From contig NZ_QMBQ01000012.1 in NCBI RefSeq assembly GCF_003289965.1, forward strand, positions 1 through 64,000: a DNA stretch of 64,000 nt, given 5' to 3'. Each line of letters starts with the position of its first letter. Position 1 is the stretch's first letter. Below are positions 35,832 through 45,421 of this stretch, one piece after another. The position numbers and the translations under genes are program-made. Below the pieces are notes generated by a model. It was not told the origin of the DNA. It was given only the letters and a program-made list of their open reading frames with translations, and ran no database searches. The stretch is from Mesorhizobium atlanticum (GTDB lineage: Bacteria; Pseudomonadota; Alphaproteobacteria; Rhizobiales; Rhizobiaceae).

Positions 35832-36365
35832 ATGACCGTCACGAAGAAGGTTCCCTTCGTTACCTTTCGCACGCGTGTTCGCGATGATTCCATTGAGGAG
35901 CCCAATCCATACCGCTGGGAAGACAAGACATCCGACGACTATTTTGCTGGCAGGCGCGTCATCCTGTTCTCGCTTCCTGGCGCTTTCACCCCGACCTGCT
36001 CGACCTTCCAACTGCCCGATTTCGAAAAACTCTACGACGAGTTCAAGAAGGAAGGAATTGACGCGATCTACTGCATCTCCGTCAACGATGCCTTCGTCAT
36101 GAATGCATGGAGCAAATCCCTGGGAGTGCAGAAGGTCGAGCTTATCCCGGACGGCTCAGGCGAGTTCACGCGCAAAATGGGCATGCTGGTTGCCAAGGAC
36201 AATCTCGGCTTCGGAATGCGTTCCTGGCGCTACGCCGCCCTGATCAACGACGGCCAGGTGGCTCAGTGGTTCGAAGAGGAAGGTTTGTCCGATAACTGCG
36301 ACAGCGATCCCTATGGTGTCTCATCCCCGCAGAACATTCTCGAAACCCTCAAGGCCGCCGCATGA
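35832..36365 (+). CDS. prxS: Atypical 2-Cys peroxiredoxin (Prx5 type), symbiotic
   Basis: A 177-residue peroxiredoxin of the Prx5/AhpE-like group. The peroxidatic Cys is in PGAFTPTCSTFQLPDF (C56), with the family Thr three residues before it; a possible resolving Cys is in SDNCDSDP near 157. It reduces hydrogen and organic peroxides in the cytoplasm. GGAG at 35821-35824 supports ATG 35832; a longer in-frame extension upstream has no family similarity. It is followed by rpoN2, as in R. etli, where prxS protects symbiotic cells from oxidative stress. Confidence 0.9.
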   Translation: MTVTKKVPFVTFRTRVRDDSIEEPNPYRWEDKTSDDYFAGRRVILFSLPGAFTPTCSTFQLPDFEKLYDEFKKEGIDAIYCISVNDAFVMNAWSKSLGVQKVELIPDGSGEFTRKMGMLVAKDNLGFGMRSWRYAALINDGQVAQWFEEEGLSDNCDSDPYGVSSPQNILETLKAAA

Positions 36366-36435
36366 GCGAGTGAACGTCAGGCAATTCCCTTAACGCAAGG
36401 CCAAGAGCCTCCTAGATCGGAGTTTCGCGCTCAAC

Positions 36436-37884
36436 ATGCTGTCCTCGGCAAGGCTGCTTCAGCGGCAGAAGCAATCTATGGTGGCATCGCCTCAGCTCAT
36501 TGAGTCGATTCGCCTGCTCCAACTGGCACGCGCCGAACTGCATCAGTTCGTGGAGCAGGAACTCGAGAAAAATCCGCTTTTGGAACCCGCTTCAAGCGAC
36601 GGTGAGGCTCTTGGCGGCGTGCCGATTTCGGCACAGCAATCTGCCGGCGCACCCGAAAACCACATTGATGCACCGACGAGCGCGGCGTCCCCCGAGCGAT
36701 TAGGGGAATGGAAATCGCCGCCCAATACGACGAACAGCTCTGCGGATAATCGCCCTGCCCTGGATGAGTTTACCGCCTGCCCCGAAACATTGCACGGCCA
36801 CATCGCTAGTCAGATCGCGCTCACTGCATTCACACCGCAGGAGCGGCTGATTGCCAGCGAGCTTGCAGCCCATCTGGAAGACACCGGTTATCTTCGGTCG
36901 GACCTTTTGGAAGTGGCCGGCATCCTAAATGCCTGCGAGCATGATGTGGAACGGGTTCTCGCAAACTTGCAGCGCTTTGACCCACCGGGAATTTTTGCTC
37001 GCTCTCTCGGCGAATGTCTTGAGATCCAATTGCGCCAGCGAGACCGGTTCGACCCGGCGATGGCCGCTTTGGTTGCGAACCTTGAGCTGGTTGCGAGACG
37101 CGACTTTCAGGCTTTGAAGCAGCATTGCCGCGTTGATGAAGACGACCTGCTCGAGATGTTGCACGAAATCCGTGCGCTCGATCCAAAGCCTGGCAACCGC
37201 TTCCAATCCGGAGCGCCGGAATCCATCATACCCGACGTCCTGGTCACGCCCTCGCCCGGAGGTGGATGGCACATTGAACTTGATCCGGACGCGCTGCCCA
37301 AGGTTTTGATCAATCAGACCTATGTCGCTGAAGTCGCGCGGCATACCGTTCACAATTCGAAAGATCAGGCATTTCTGAACGAATGCCTGCAAAACGCGAA
37401 CTGGCTAATCCGCAGCCTCGATCAGCGTGCCCAGACCATTCTCAAGGTTGCGACCGAAGTCGTGCGCCAACAGGATGCGTTCCTTCGGCACGGCGTCGCC
37501 CATCTGCGGCCGCTCAATCTCAGGACTGTCGCTGAAGCGATCAATGTGCACGAGTCGACGGTGAGCCGGGTGACCTCGAACAAGTATATGCTTACCCCAC
37601 GCGGGGTGTTTGAACTGAAGTATTTTTTCACTGTAGCGATTGCCTCGTGCGAGGGCGGTGACGCGCATTCCGCCGAAGCTGTCCGCCATCGGATCAAAGC
37701 AATAATTGCTCAAGAATCGCCCAGCGACGTGCTTTCCGACGACGACATCGCCGTGAGGCTGAAGGAAATCGGCATCAATGTTGCGCGCCGCACTGTCACC
37801 AAATATCGCGAGGCGATGAACATCCCCTCCTCCGTTCAACGGCGCCGGGAAAAGCGCCTACAGCTCATTGGCGATCAAGATTGA
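36436..37884 (+). CDS. rpoN2: RNA polymerase sigma-54 factor (symbiotic copy)
   Basis: A 482-residue RpoN. The N-terminal glutamine/leucine-rich activator-interacting region begins LLQRQKQSMVASPQLIESI; the helix-turn-helix includes LRTVAEAINVHESTVSRVTS; the diagnostic RpoN box ARRTVTKYR lies near the C-terminus (about 455). It recognises the -24/-12 promoters described in this window and needs NifA or another AAA+ activator. The symbol rpoN2 is by analogy with R. etli (prxS-rpoN2). Intact. Confidence 0.95.
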   Translation: MLSSARLLQRQKQSMVASPQLIESIRLLQLARAELHQFVEQELEKNPLLEPASSDGEALGGVPISAQQSAGAPENHIDAPTSAASPERLGEWKSPPNTTNSSADNRPALDEFTACPETLHGHIASQIALTAFTPQERLIASELAAHLEDTGYLRSDLLEVAGILNACEHDVERVLANLQRFDPPGIFARSLGECLEIQLRQRDRFDPAMAALVANLELVARRDFQALKQHCRVDEDDLLEMLHEIRALDPKPGNRFQSGAPESIIPDVLVTPSPGGGWHIELDPDALPKVLINQTYVAEVARHTVHNSKDQAFLNECLQNANWLIRSLDQRAQTILKVATEVVRQQDAFLRHGVAHLRPLNLRTVAEAINVHESTVSRVTSNKYMLTPRGVFELKYFFTVAIASCEGGDAHSAEAVRHRIKAIIAQESPSDVLSDDDIAVRLKEIGINVARRTVTKYREAMNIPSSVQRRREKRLQLIGDQD

Positions 37885-37989
37885 ATCGCGTCTGCGACGG
37901 GTTGATGGACTCTATCACCGCCGCATACAACCGGGCATTCAGGTGATCGACAGCACCTCCCAGCGCGAGCACCAATAGACCACCACAGC

Positions 37990-38330
37990 CGGGAGATTTC
38001 CAACCACGTCGACGCGATGATGTTCGGCCTCGAGCGTCTCGCGATCCTGCCGCTTTCGCTCCGGCTCATTCGCGAAATTGCCTGTGGCCGGCGAGGTCGT
38101 CCGCGCTTTCGTGCCGCCGCCACTCCCTCCTGATCCGCCGATCGATGTACTGTCCCTCCTTGAGCGCCTGAGTGTCGCCGAGCGAGCGCTCGGCCGACTC
38201 GACGGGATCACCATGCTCCTGCCCCGCCAGGAGCTGTTCCTACACATGTACGTCCGGAAGGAAGCGGTGCTCTCATCTCAGATCGAGGGCACCCAGTCGA
38301 CGCTGCAAAAGGCACGACCAAGAATAGAGA
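37990..38330 (+). pseudogene. Fic-family protein remnant, segments out of order
   Basis: The first part (37990-38070) reads REISNHVDAMMFGLERL then LPLSLRLIREI, which matches the middle of Fic-family proteins. The second part (38078-38330) reads AGEVVRAFVPPPLPPDPP, then RKEAVLSSQIEGTQST, the N-terminal part. The order is reversed relative to a normal Fic protein, so this is either remains of two copies or a rearranged copy. The HPFxxGNGR catalytic motif is absent. Confidence 0.6.
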
Positions 38331-38376
38331 GCGATGTCTCAGTCCGCCCTTCCTTCAGTCGAGGTGCGGGGCTGGC

Positions 38377-39768
38377 TCACAGTTTGTCGCCTTGGTGTAG
38401 CAGTGGCCCGACCACCATGGTGGTCGGATCGGCCGAAAGCAGCTTCCTTGCCGCCACCCTCACCTGGTCCAGCGTCACCGCGTTTATAAGGTCGCAACGG
38501 CGCTTAATGTAGTCGATGCCGAGCCCTTCAAACTGAACTTCCAAGAGAGTGGCTGCGACTGAGCGGGAGGATGCCAGATGGTTGATGGGATAGGCGCCGA
38601 CAATATATTTCTTGCTTGCGGCGAGCTCTTTCTCGGTAGGTCCAGTCTCCGCCATCTCCTTCACCACCTGCCGCATGATCGAGAGCGTCTCATGAGCGCG
38701 GTCAAAGCGCGTCGCGGTCGTCACCAGCAACGCATTGGAATGCTCGTGATCGAGGAGCAGGGAGCTGACGCCATAGGCAAGGCCACGCTTCTCACGCACC
38801 TCCTGGAAGAGGCGCGAGTTGGCGGTCGAGCCACCGAGGATCTCGTTAATCAGCACGGCGGCAAATCGATCCGGGTCGCTCCTTTTCACGCCCGGCCAGG
38901 CGAGAAGCAGCGAGGTCTGGGGCAGATCGTAGACTACTTCGAGCCGCCGCCCGACCTTGGGAACGACGTCGGACACTGGAGCCAGTCTCTGCTCGTCCGG
39001 CAGATCGCCGAACACCTCGTCCAGCTTGTCGCTCAGTGTCGCGGCGTCGATATCGCCTACCACGGCGACATGCAGGCCGCCGCGGGCGAAATTCGCCCCG
39101 TGGAAGGCGTTGATATCCGCGGCCGTTATGGTGGCCAGGGTCTCCTTCGTGCCCTCATCCGGCCGAGCATAGGGATGCCTCCCATAGACAGCGCGAAGCC
39201 AGTGCTGCCGGGCGACCGTGTTGGGGTCGCGCTCATTGGCGAGAATGCCCGAGACTATCTGCGCGCGGATACGGTCGATCGGCGCCTGGTCGAAACGCGG
39301 GCTGTTCACCGCCAGCTTCAGCAGGCCGAACGCCTCGTCCTTTTGCTCGGACAGCATGCGCATCGAGCCATAGGTGCCGTCGCGCGCCGCCTCGAAATTC
39401 ATCTCGGCGCCCGCATCGTCGAGCTTGAGCTGGAAGGCTTCGCTGTCGAGGCCGCCGGCGCCCTCATCGAACAGGCCGGTCATCAGGTTGACCAGACCTT
39501 CCTTGCCGGCCGGGTCCTGTGCGGTACCGCCACCGAAGACGAATCGGATCGCGACCAGCGGGATCGAATGGTCCTCCACCAGCCAGGCGGTGACACCTTT
39601 CTTGGACTTCACTTCTTGAATGTTCATCTCGGCATGCCCGGCGTGCGCCGGCAAGAGCAGGAAAAACAGGACGAAACAAAGGATGGCGAAGGCTCGGGAG
39701 AGCATCCCTTCTTGCCCTTTGCGAGAAGAAAAAGTGCTGATCTGTTTGGGAACCAGGGTCATCTTCAT
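38377..39768 (-). CDS. M16-family peptidase-like subunit without the zinc motif
   Basis: A 463-residue exported protein (signal segment AFAILCFVLFFLLLPAHAGHA, about 26-46) of the insulinase/pitrilysin M16 family, with the substrate-binding FARGGLHVAVVGDID and EVREKRGLAYGVSS segments. At the position of the HxxEH zinc motif it has EGLVNLMTGLFDEGAGG, so it cannot bind zinc. It overlaps the preceding gene by four bases (ATGA); together they resemble the alpha/beta pair of mitochondrial processing peptidase or PqqF-like pairs. Confidence 0.88.
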   Translation of the reverse strand: MKMTLVPKQISTFSSRKGQEGMLSRAFAILCFVLFFLLLPAHAGHAEMNIQEVKSKKGVTAWLVEDHSIPLVAIRFVFGGGTAQDPAGKEGLVNLMTGLFDEGAGGLDSEAFQLKLDDAGAEMNFEAARDGTYGSMRMLSEQKDEAFGLLKLAVNSPRFDQAPIDRIRAQIVSGILANERDPNTVARQHWLRAVYGRHPYARPDEGTKETLATITAADINAFHGANFARGGLHVAVVGDIDAATLSDKLDEVFGDLPDEQRLAPVSDVVPKVGRRLEVVYDLPQTSLLLAWPGVKRSDPDRFAAVLINEILGGSTANSRLFQEVREKRGLAYGVSSLLLDHEHSNALLVTTATRFDRAHETLSIMRQVVKEMAETGPTEKELAASKKYIVGAYPINHLASSRSVAATLLEVQFEGLGIDYIKRRCDLINAVTLDQVRVAARKLLSADPTTMVVGPLLHQGDKL

Positions 39769-41126
39769 TGCTCCACCTGTTGCTGCGGCAGGAGATAGCC
39801 GGTCGTTGAACGGTCGAGCGCGAGGTAGCGGGCGGCGGCCGCCTTGACCTCTTCCGCCGTGACCTTGCGAATGCGATCGGGCCGTTCCTCGATGTCCTTC
39901 ACGTTGCCGCCGGTGGCGAGCGTGGAGCCATACATGCTGGCCATGTCGTCCTGCTTGTCACGGAGGAAGATCATTGAGCGGACATAGCGGGTCTTGGCCC
40001 GCTCCAGTTCGTTTTCGGTCACGCCGTCCTTGACGATGCGGCCGATCTCGGCATCGACCGCCGCCTCGACATCGGCAAGCTTGGCATCGCCACGCGGCGA
40101 GCCATAGACGGTGAAGTTGGTGGCATCGAGCATGGTGCTCTGGAAAAACGCGCTGGCCTCGGAGGCGATGCCCTGCTTCACCACCAGTTGCTGATAGAGG
40201 CGGCTGCGGTTTCCCCCGCCCAGGATCTCGGCCAGCAGATCAAGCGCCTCGGCCTCGCCGGGCTTGGCGGTGTGATAGGAGGGCACGACCCATTGCGTCG
40301 AAAAGCTCGGCACCGATACGCGCGCGTCGGTCAGCGTCACGGTGCGCTTGGTGTTCTGCTGCGGCTCGACCGGTCGGATGCGCGGCCGCAGATCCGGACC
40401 GCGCGCGACCTTGCCGTAGGTGCGCTCGGCCATCGCCTTGACGGCATCGGGATCCACGTCGCCCGCCACCACGAGCACCGCGTTGTTCGGCCGGTAGTAG
40501 CTGTCGTAGAAAGCCTCGGCGTCGGTTCGGTTGAGCTGTTCCATCTCCTGAATCCAGCCGATCACCGGAATGCGGTAGGGCTGGTTTTGCCAGAGCGTGG
40601 CGTCAACCTCCTCGTCGAGCACCGCCTGCGGATTGCTGTCGATGCGCGAGCGGCGCTCCTCAAGGATCACGTCGCGCTCGGTCTTGATGACATCATCGGT
40701 CAGGATCAGGTTGCGCATGCGATCGGCCTCGAAGCCCATCATCTGTTCGAGAGCCGAGGGCGGCACCGTCTCATGGAAGGCGGTGTAGTCGTAGGAGGTG
40801 AAGGCGTTGTTGGAGCCGCCGATCTCGGACACCGCACGGTCGAACTCGCCGGCGGCGTGGTTGGCGGTCGCCTTGAACATCAGATGCTCGAAGAAATGCG
40901 CGATGCCGGATTTGCCGGGCGGCTCGTCGGCGCTGCCGATCTTGTACCAGACCATATGCGTGACGATCGGGGCGCGGTGGTCGGGAATGACCACCACTTC
41001 CATGCCGTTGTCGAGCAGGAAGTTGGCCGCCGAAAAATCAGGAGCTGACTCGAGGGCGGCCAGCGCCGGTCCAGCTAAGGCAGCCGCGGTCGCGAGCAAG
41101 CCTATGCGCAGGGCTTGAAGTATCAT
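39765..41126 (-). CDS. Periplasmic M16 zinc metallopeptidase (catalytic subunit)
   Basis: A 453-residue M16 peptidase with a signal peptide (GLLATAAALAGPALAA, cleaved near 25) and the catalytic motif HFFEHLMFK (HxxEH near 77-81); the third ligand Glu lies about 75 residues later. ATG 41126 has GGAG six bases upstream; a TTG one codon earlier is possible. Coupled to the non-catalytic subunit gene. M16 peptidases cut short peptides. In Sinorhizobium an unrelated-length M16A enzyme, HrrP, degrades host NCR peptides; a similar use here is only a hypothesis. Confidence 0.9.
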   Translation of the reverse strand: MILQALRIGLLATAAALAGPALAALESAPDFSAANFLLDNGMEVVVIPDHRAPIVTHMVWYKIGSADEPPGKSGIAHFFEHLMFKATANHAAGEFDRAVSEIGGSNNAFTSYDYTAFHETVPPSALEQMMGFEADRMRNLILTDDVIKTERDVILEERRSRIDSNPQAVLDEEVDATLWQNQPYRIPVIGWIQEMEQLNRTDAEAFYDSYYRPNNAVLVVAGDVDPDAVKAMAERTYGKVARGPDLRPRIRPVEPQQNTKRTVTLTDARVSVPSFSTQWVVPSYHTAKPGEAEALDLLAEILGGGNRSRLYQQLVVKQGIASEASAFFQSTMLDATNFTVYGSPRGDAKLADVEAAVDAEIGRIVKDGVTENELERAKTRYVRSMIFLRDKQDDMASMYGSTLATGGNVKDIEERPDRIRKVTAEEVKAAAARYLALDRSTTGYLLPQQQVEQ

Positions 41127-41832
41127 CAACAGCTCCGGTTTTCATGCTTTAAAGGAGAGGCGGTCAACTGAAGTTGGTCAGTTGCCGATGTCAGCTGGGA
41201 CCATTGCACCGCGCGCTACGCCGGACGCCAGCGGGGGGAGGCGCTCACGCCTCGGCGCTGGCAAGCACCCGGCGCCAGCCGCCGATCACCCTGCGCCATC
41301 ACAGGCATGGAAACGGGCCTCGACTTGCAGAAGTAGTTTGGCGACGTTAGGCCGGCGGTGCTGGCAAGTCCGGCAAGCGTGGCCATGATAGGTGTCTTCC
41401 TCCGCCTTGGCGCGTTTGCGTCTAACTCAGCATGTTCCGTGCCAACGAGCAGAACCGTTCGAAAAAAGGCGATGGCGCAATTTGTAGGATGTCAGGTATT
41501 CGACAGTTGTTTGATATAAGACAATGTCGAATGTGCTCGATCGGGCCGGCTTGAACGCTGAATCCAGCAACCGCGCCCGCAGACTTTACGGTCACGGCTT
41601 CGGCCGGGGTCATCCAGCTTCCGTGTACCTCGATGGTCCCGTCGTCACGCGGCAGCAACTCCCAGCCGGACCTTTCGATCACCCCAAGAAGGAGCGTACA
41701 CGCCCGCACTGCCATTGATGCTTGTGCCAAGACGAGCATCCGCTGTCGCGCAAGCCTGAGCCCCTCCTTCTGTTCGATGGCGAGCGCGTTTCCGTCACCC
41801 TGGAGACACCTGTCGAAGGGAGCTAGGCGTAA
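41127..41832. other. Stretch without a confident gene
   Basis: A minus-strand frame at 41422-41739 (105 residues, LLLGVIERSGWELLPRDDGTIEV) has a faint resemblance to small TubC-like docking domains, but no ribosome site and no support. Otherwise nothing recognisable. Confidence 0.35.
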
Positions 41833-42300
41833 TCACCGTGGCGTCGAACGCTGCGATAGCTCTGGCGAGGTTGTCATATCTGATGGGATCGATTTCATCA
41901 GGAAGGCTTTGCCGAAGGCATCAACGTACCCGGGAATGCCTTTGAGCTCTTCGACGGCGTGCCCAGGAGTGGTCACCATCTCCATAGAGTCAGAAATCGG
42001 CTGCCGGCCTGCTTGCTCAGATCCGCTGCCCGGCCATCCCAAAACTGAGCGACATTGAACGCTTGCGTTGGACAAGGTCGGCGCATTGCGACCGTCGTGC
42101 TGACAATTATGCCCGATGGAGGTGAAGCTGCCATCGGCGCCAGCGCGGCCGATTTGACGGCAGGGTTGCAGCTGATTTTGCGAGCTTGCGAGAGCCGCGG
42201 CTCAAAATAGAGCATCTTGCCCAACTCGAGCTTCTCTGAGGCCGCCGGGTTGCCGTTCAGGTCAGCAGTGCGTTTGAGAACTGGCTGAACAGCGATCCCG
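41833..42300 (-). pseudogene. Di-haem cytochrome c peroxidase (Ccp/MauG family) remnant
   Basis: Minus-strand frames give NGNPAASEKLELGKMLYFEPRL then SQARKISCN, FNVAQFWDGRAADL, and in another frame MVTTPGHAVEELKGIPGYVDAFGKAF, the order found in bacterial di-haem peroxidases. The first haem motif (SCNTCH in intact relatives) is disrupted, at least one frameshift lies near 42000-42070, and the C-terminal third is missing. Confidence 0.75.
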
Positions 42301-42638
42301 CAACATCCAGCAGATTGCCTGTCCATGGCTGTGGAGGCGGCGACAGCATGTGAATGCAGCACATGGAGACGCCGCTCCCGCCGCCAAGCTGAACAAGGGG
42401 GCAGGAAATGTATTCACGATGGCGATCGGCGCCCCCCTGTTCTGCGCAACTTTCAAGGGACTCACGACGAAATACCGCGGCGCCGGCACCGCGCACTCGA
42501 GGCCGGAGTTGAAAGCCATGCCTGACTTACGGGCATGCCCCGAGACGAGCGTGTTTAAGGATCTGAAGACCAGCTTTGCCCTGATGAGAACTGCTATCAG
42601 TTCACATCAGGGCCGTTCACAATGCGCATGAGGTCCCA

Positions 42639-43277
42639 TCACCTCTTCCCGGCAGGCGAGGTCGCTGTAGGGCCGCCAGGCGCTCTGGAGTTGAAACATC
42701 TCGGGCCTTGCAGACCCTTCGATAAACATGATTTTTTCAATCCAATGTTCTCGGCGCTCGAGACCAACGTCGGAAAATGAATTGCCAGCAAACGGCTGAG
42801 TTCGTCACGGTCGAAGAGGCCGAGATCTTGCCAGAGACAGTGGGTGCGCATGGCGCGATGCGCAATGATTTTGGCGAACGAAGCGCTCACGGGGTCGCAC
42901 GGCCGGGCATGGGCCAAGAGCAGGTCGCGAAGCTGTTGTTCCTCCACGTTCGGCTCCGGGTCGGCCGCCCTTGCCAAGGCAAAAGCGGAGATGTTGATGT
43001 GGGGGAAACCGTAGGTCAGCATTTCCCTCAGCTCGGCGCGCGAAAGGCCCGTTGCTTCGGTTGCAGTTCCCGTGCCTGCGTCGATCTCGTCGAGCGCTCG
43101 TAGGAGGATGCAGGAAAGCGCATGCTGGTCGAAGCGGGTCAGGCGCCTGCGTCGCTTGACCGAGAACATCGAACCAGATGAAAAGCACACTGGGGCTATC
43201 CCGGTTGAGCCCTCGGGCCTCTTAAGGCGAATCTCAGGCTGACCAAAGATTGAGCCTCGTGCCAGTCGTAACATCAT
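42639..43277 (-). pseudogene. NifQ paralogue with destroyed C-terminal cysteine cluster
   Basis: A 212-residue frame that parallels NifQ (46244-46885) in most of its length: DQHALSCILLRALDEIDAG, EATGLSRAELREML, RDLLLAHARPCDPVSASFAKIIAHRAMR-type sequence and WQDLGLFDRDELSRLLAIHFP. After LKK near 42735 the NifQ-like reading shifts to another frame (YRRVCKARDVS) at a run of six A, and the Cx4Cx2Cx5C cluster is gone. The start ATG 43277 has GGAGG at a good distance. The product would lack the iron-sulfur/molybdenum site. Confidence 0.75.
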
Positions 43278-43972
43278 TTTTCCTCCATCGTGATTTGCGA
43301 GCGGACCGTCGCGTGTTGGCGGCGATCTCATCGAATGGAGAGCAACAAAGATCATGCCAATCCAGGCAGGCAGAGATCTTCTACCAATTTTCGGCGGTTA
43401 CGCTCGACGAGCAAGTCTGGATCGAGCTACAGTTGTCGCCACTCCCACAAAATCAACAGCGGAAAATCCCGTGCTTGGTATCTTCGCAAGCATTCCTGGT
43501 CACGGCGGGACGGGTGTCGATCGGTGAGGCTCGTCGAAACTCCAAGCCGGCTGGGCCTGCGGAGTACATTGACGTGCGGCGGGGGACGGGAGCCGCGGCT
43601 ACCGCCTCCGGCTTTGGAGAAGTCCTCCCGGGACGATTTTATCGTGAGATCCGTCCACAAGACCGAAGTGGTCTTCGAAGCGGCGCAGACCTTCCAGGAG
43701 TCCTGGCGATAGAATGCACGGCCAAGCGGGCCCCAGTGGATCTGGCCCCGCAGCGCAGGAAGCTGGTCAGCCGCTGTGACGCGACCGCCCGTGATTGCAC
43801 AAGACCAGCCGGCAATCACTGCAGCCGTAGCACAACTGCTACCAAGGATCGCCGGTGGTCTTATTGCTGAGCGAGTTCGCTTCGGATGTGCGCAGGGGCT
43901 ATTGAGCGCCCCGCAGATTGGCAGGTCAATTCCACCGTATGGCGCGTCGACCTGCGTAAGGCATTGCACCCA
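43278..43972. other. Stretch without a confident gene
   Basis: Overlapping frames on both strands, none recognisable. No -24/-12 box was found upstream of the nifQ-like pseudogene. Confidence 0.4.
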
Positions 43973-44413
43973 CTAGCGAGATCTGCGCGGTCCTGACTTT
44001 CTTTCGGCAGTCTTGTGGCCGAGGCCGCTCGACTTCGCCAGCGCCGACCGTTGGGCCGCATAGTTCGGCGCAACCATGGGGTAGTCGGGCTTCAACCCCC
44101 ATTTCTCGCGGTATTCATTGGGCGACAGCCCATAGTGGACGTTGAGATGCCGCTTGAGCGACTTGAATTTCTTACCGTCCTCTAGGCAGATGATGTACTC
44201 GGGAAACACCGATCGCTTCGGATTGACAGCAGGCGCTTGCGCTGGCGTCTCTGGCTCGACTGGCTGCCCAATATTCGACAATGACGAATTCACGCTTGCG
44301 ATCAGCTCTGGCAGTGACGCGGGGGGAACCGCATTCTTGCTGACATAGGCAGATACAATATCTGCCGTAAGTTCAATCAACAGGCCTCGGCTATCTGCGT
44401 TGTTCTCGGGCAT
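43973..44413 (-). CDS. MucR/Ros-family transcriptional regulator
   Basis: A 146-residue MucR/Ros protein: N-terminal ELTADIVSAYVSKNAVP, then the zinc-finger-like DNA-binding part CLEDGKKFKSLKRHLNVHYG and the following LSPNEYREKWGLKPDYPMVAPNYAAQRS. The second cysteine of the classical Cys2His2 finger is Asp (CLED); several Mesorhizobium Ros/MucR homologues are reported to fold without zinc. Family members regulate exopolysaccharide and symbiosis genes. No linked operon. Confidence 0.92.
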   Translation of the reverse strand: MPENNADSRGLLIELTADIVSAYVSKNAVPPASLPELIASVNSSLSNIGQPVEPETPAQAPAVNPKRSVFPEYIICLEDGKKFKSLKRHLNVHYGLSPNEYREKWGLKPDYPMVAPNYAAQRSALAKSSGLGHKTAERKSGPRRSR

Positions 44414-44857
44414 TCAATTACTCCTATTGCGTGACAATGCCGGTGTCTCTTTTACCGGCTTTGTCGAGGAAGACCAGCATGATCTGCCTGTACCGGACTC
44501 AGTCCACCATTTCCGCTATCGCAACCAGAAGATCCACGGAGGCTTGAATGGTCTGATAAACGTGCATTCTGCGGCAGCCGAGCAGTTTCATGATTCCTGC
44601 CGGACCGAGACCTTTCGGCAAGCGGCGACATGTCGATCTCTGTCAAGGCACTGTTTGCTCAGGTTAGGCTCGGTTGACTTGCTCTGTGCAGTTGCGCCGT
44701 CATCCCAGATGTAACCTCAATGTGAGCGATGGCAATGGACCGTGAGCGCGGTGTGCCCATAGCCCCTCGTCGAAAGATTAGATTCGAGCAGGCCTTGTTG
44801 ATGTGCTTATGCGCAGCGAATGGCTCACCATTGCGCATTGAAAGAAAAGGCTGGTCG
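44414..44857. other. Intergenic stretch, nothing recognised
   Basis: No gene or family motif could be supported between mucR and the cold-shock gene. Confidence 0.4.
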
Positions 44858-45421
44858 TCAGGCAACTACGCGAATGTTTTGGACCTCCAGCCCTTTCTTG
44901 CCCTGCGCGCACTCGATAACAACCTTTTGGCCCTCCACGAGCTCGCTCACTCCACAGCGGGCCAACGTTGAGGCATGGACGAATACGTCCTTTCCGCCGG
45001 TTTCAGGAGCAACGAAGCCAAAGCCTTTCTCGGCATTGTACCATTTGACGGTGCCGGCGCTCTCCGGCGCGGACGTCAAAGTGTGGGCCGTCTCCTGCGC
45101 GATCTCCAGGACTTGAGCGACCTGATGACCTTTTCGCGTCTCTTCCAAGGTGACCTTGAGCCGCGCTCCCTCTGGGACACTGCGCCTTCCAGCCGCTTCC
45201 AACGCCCGAATATGCAGGTAGGCGTCCCTTCCGTCCGAGATTTTGACAAAGCCAAACCCCTTGCTTGCATCGAACCACTTGACCTCTGCCTCTACCGGCT
45301 TTGCGATCGCAGCTGGTGTCTGCTGGAAGAAGCTCGGCACCAAGGCCTCTTCTGGAAAAGGAAACGGGCCGTCGTCATCTCGACGCCGACGTGGCTTGCG
45401 GTGATCCTTATATCTGCTCAT
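44858..45421 (-). CDS. Protein with two cold-shock domains
   Basis: A 187-residue protein with a basic N-terminus (SRYKDHRKPRRRRDDD) and two cold-shock OB-fold domains: EVKWFDASKGFGFVKI, then AYLHI (about 45-110), and TVKWYNAEKGFGFVAPE with VFVHAS (about 122-187). Both RNP1 (KGFGFV) and RNP2 (VFVH; AYLH) are recognisable. Binds single-stranded RNA/DNA. The double-domain form is common in rhizobia. Confidence 0.95.
   Translation of the reverse strand: MSRYKDHRKPRRRRDDDGPFPFPEEALVPSFFQQTPAAIAKPVEAEVKWFDASKGFGFVKISDGRDAYLHIRALEAAGRRSVPEGARLKVTLEETRKGHQVAQVLEIAQETAHTLTSAPESAGTVKWYNAEKGFGFVAPETGGKDVFVHASTLARCGVSELVEGQKVVIECAQGKKGLEVQNIRVVA

Noticed and set aside
35158..35832. A 224-residue open frame before prxS as a gene
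   Set aside because: No family motif, no ribosome site, and it covers the sigma-54 promoter; the prxS family start is at 35832.
41422..41739. A 105-residue minus-strand frame as a small real gene
   Set aside because: Only a faint resemblance to a docking domain and no ribosome site; kept as unassigned sequence.
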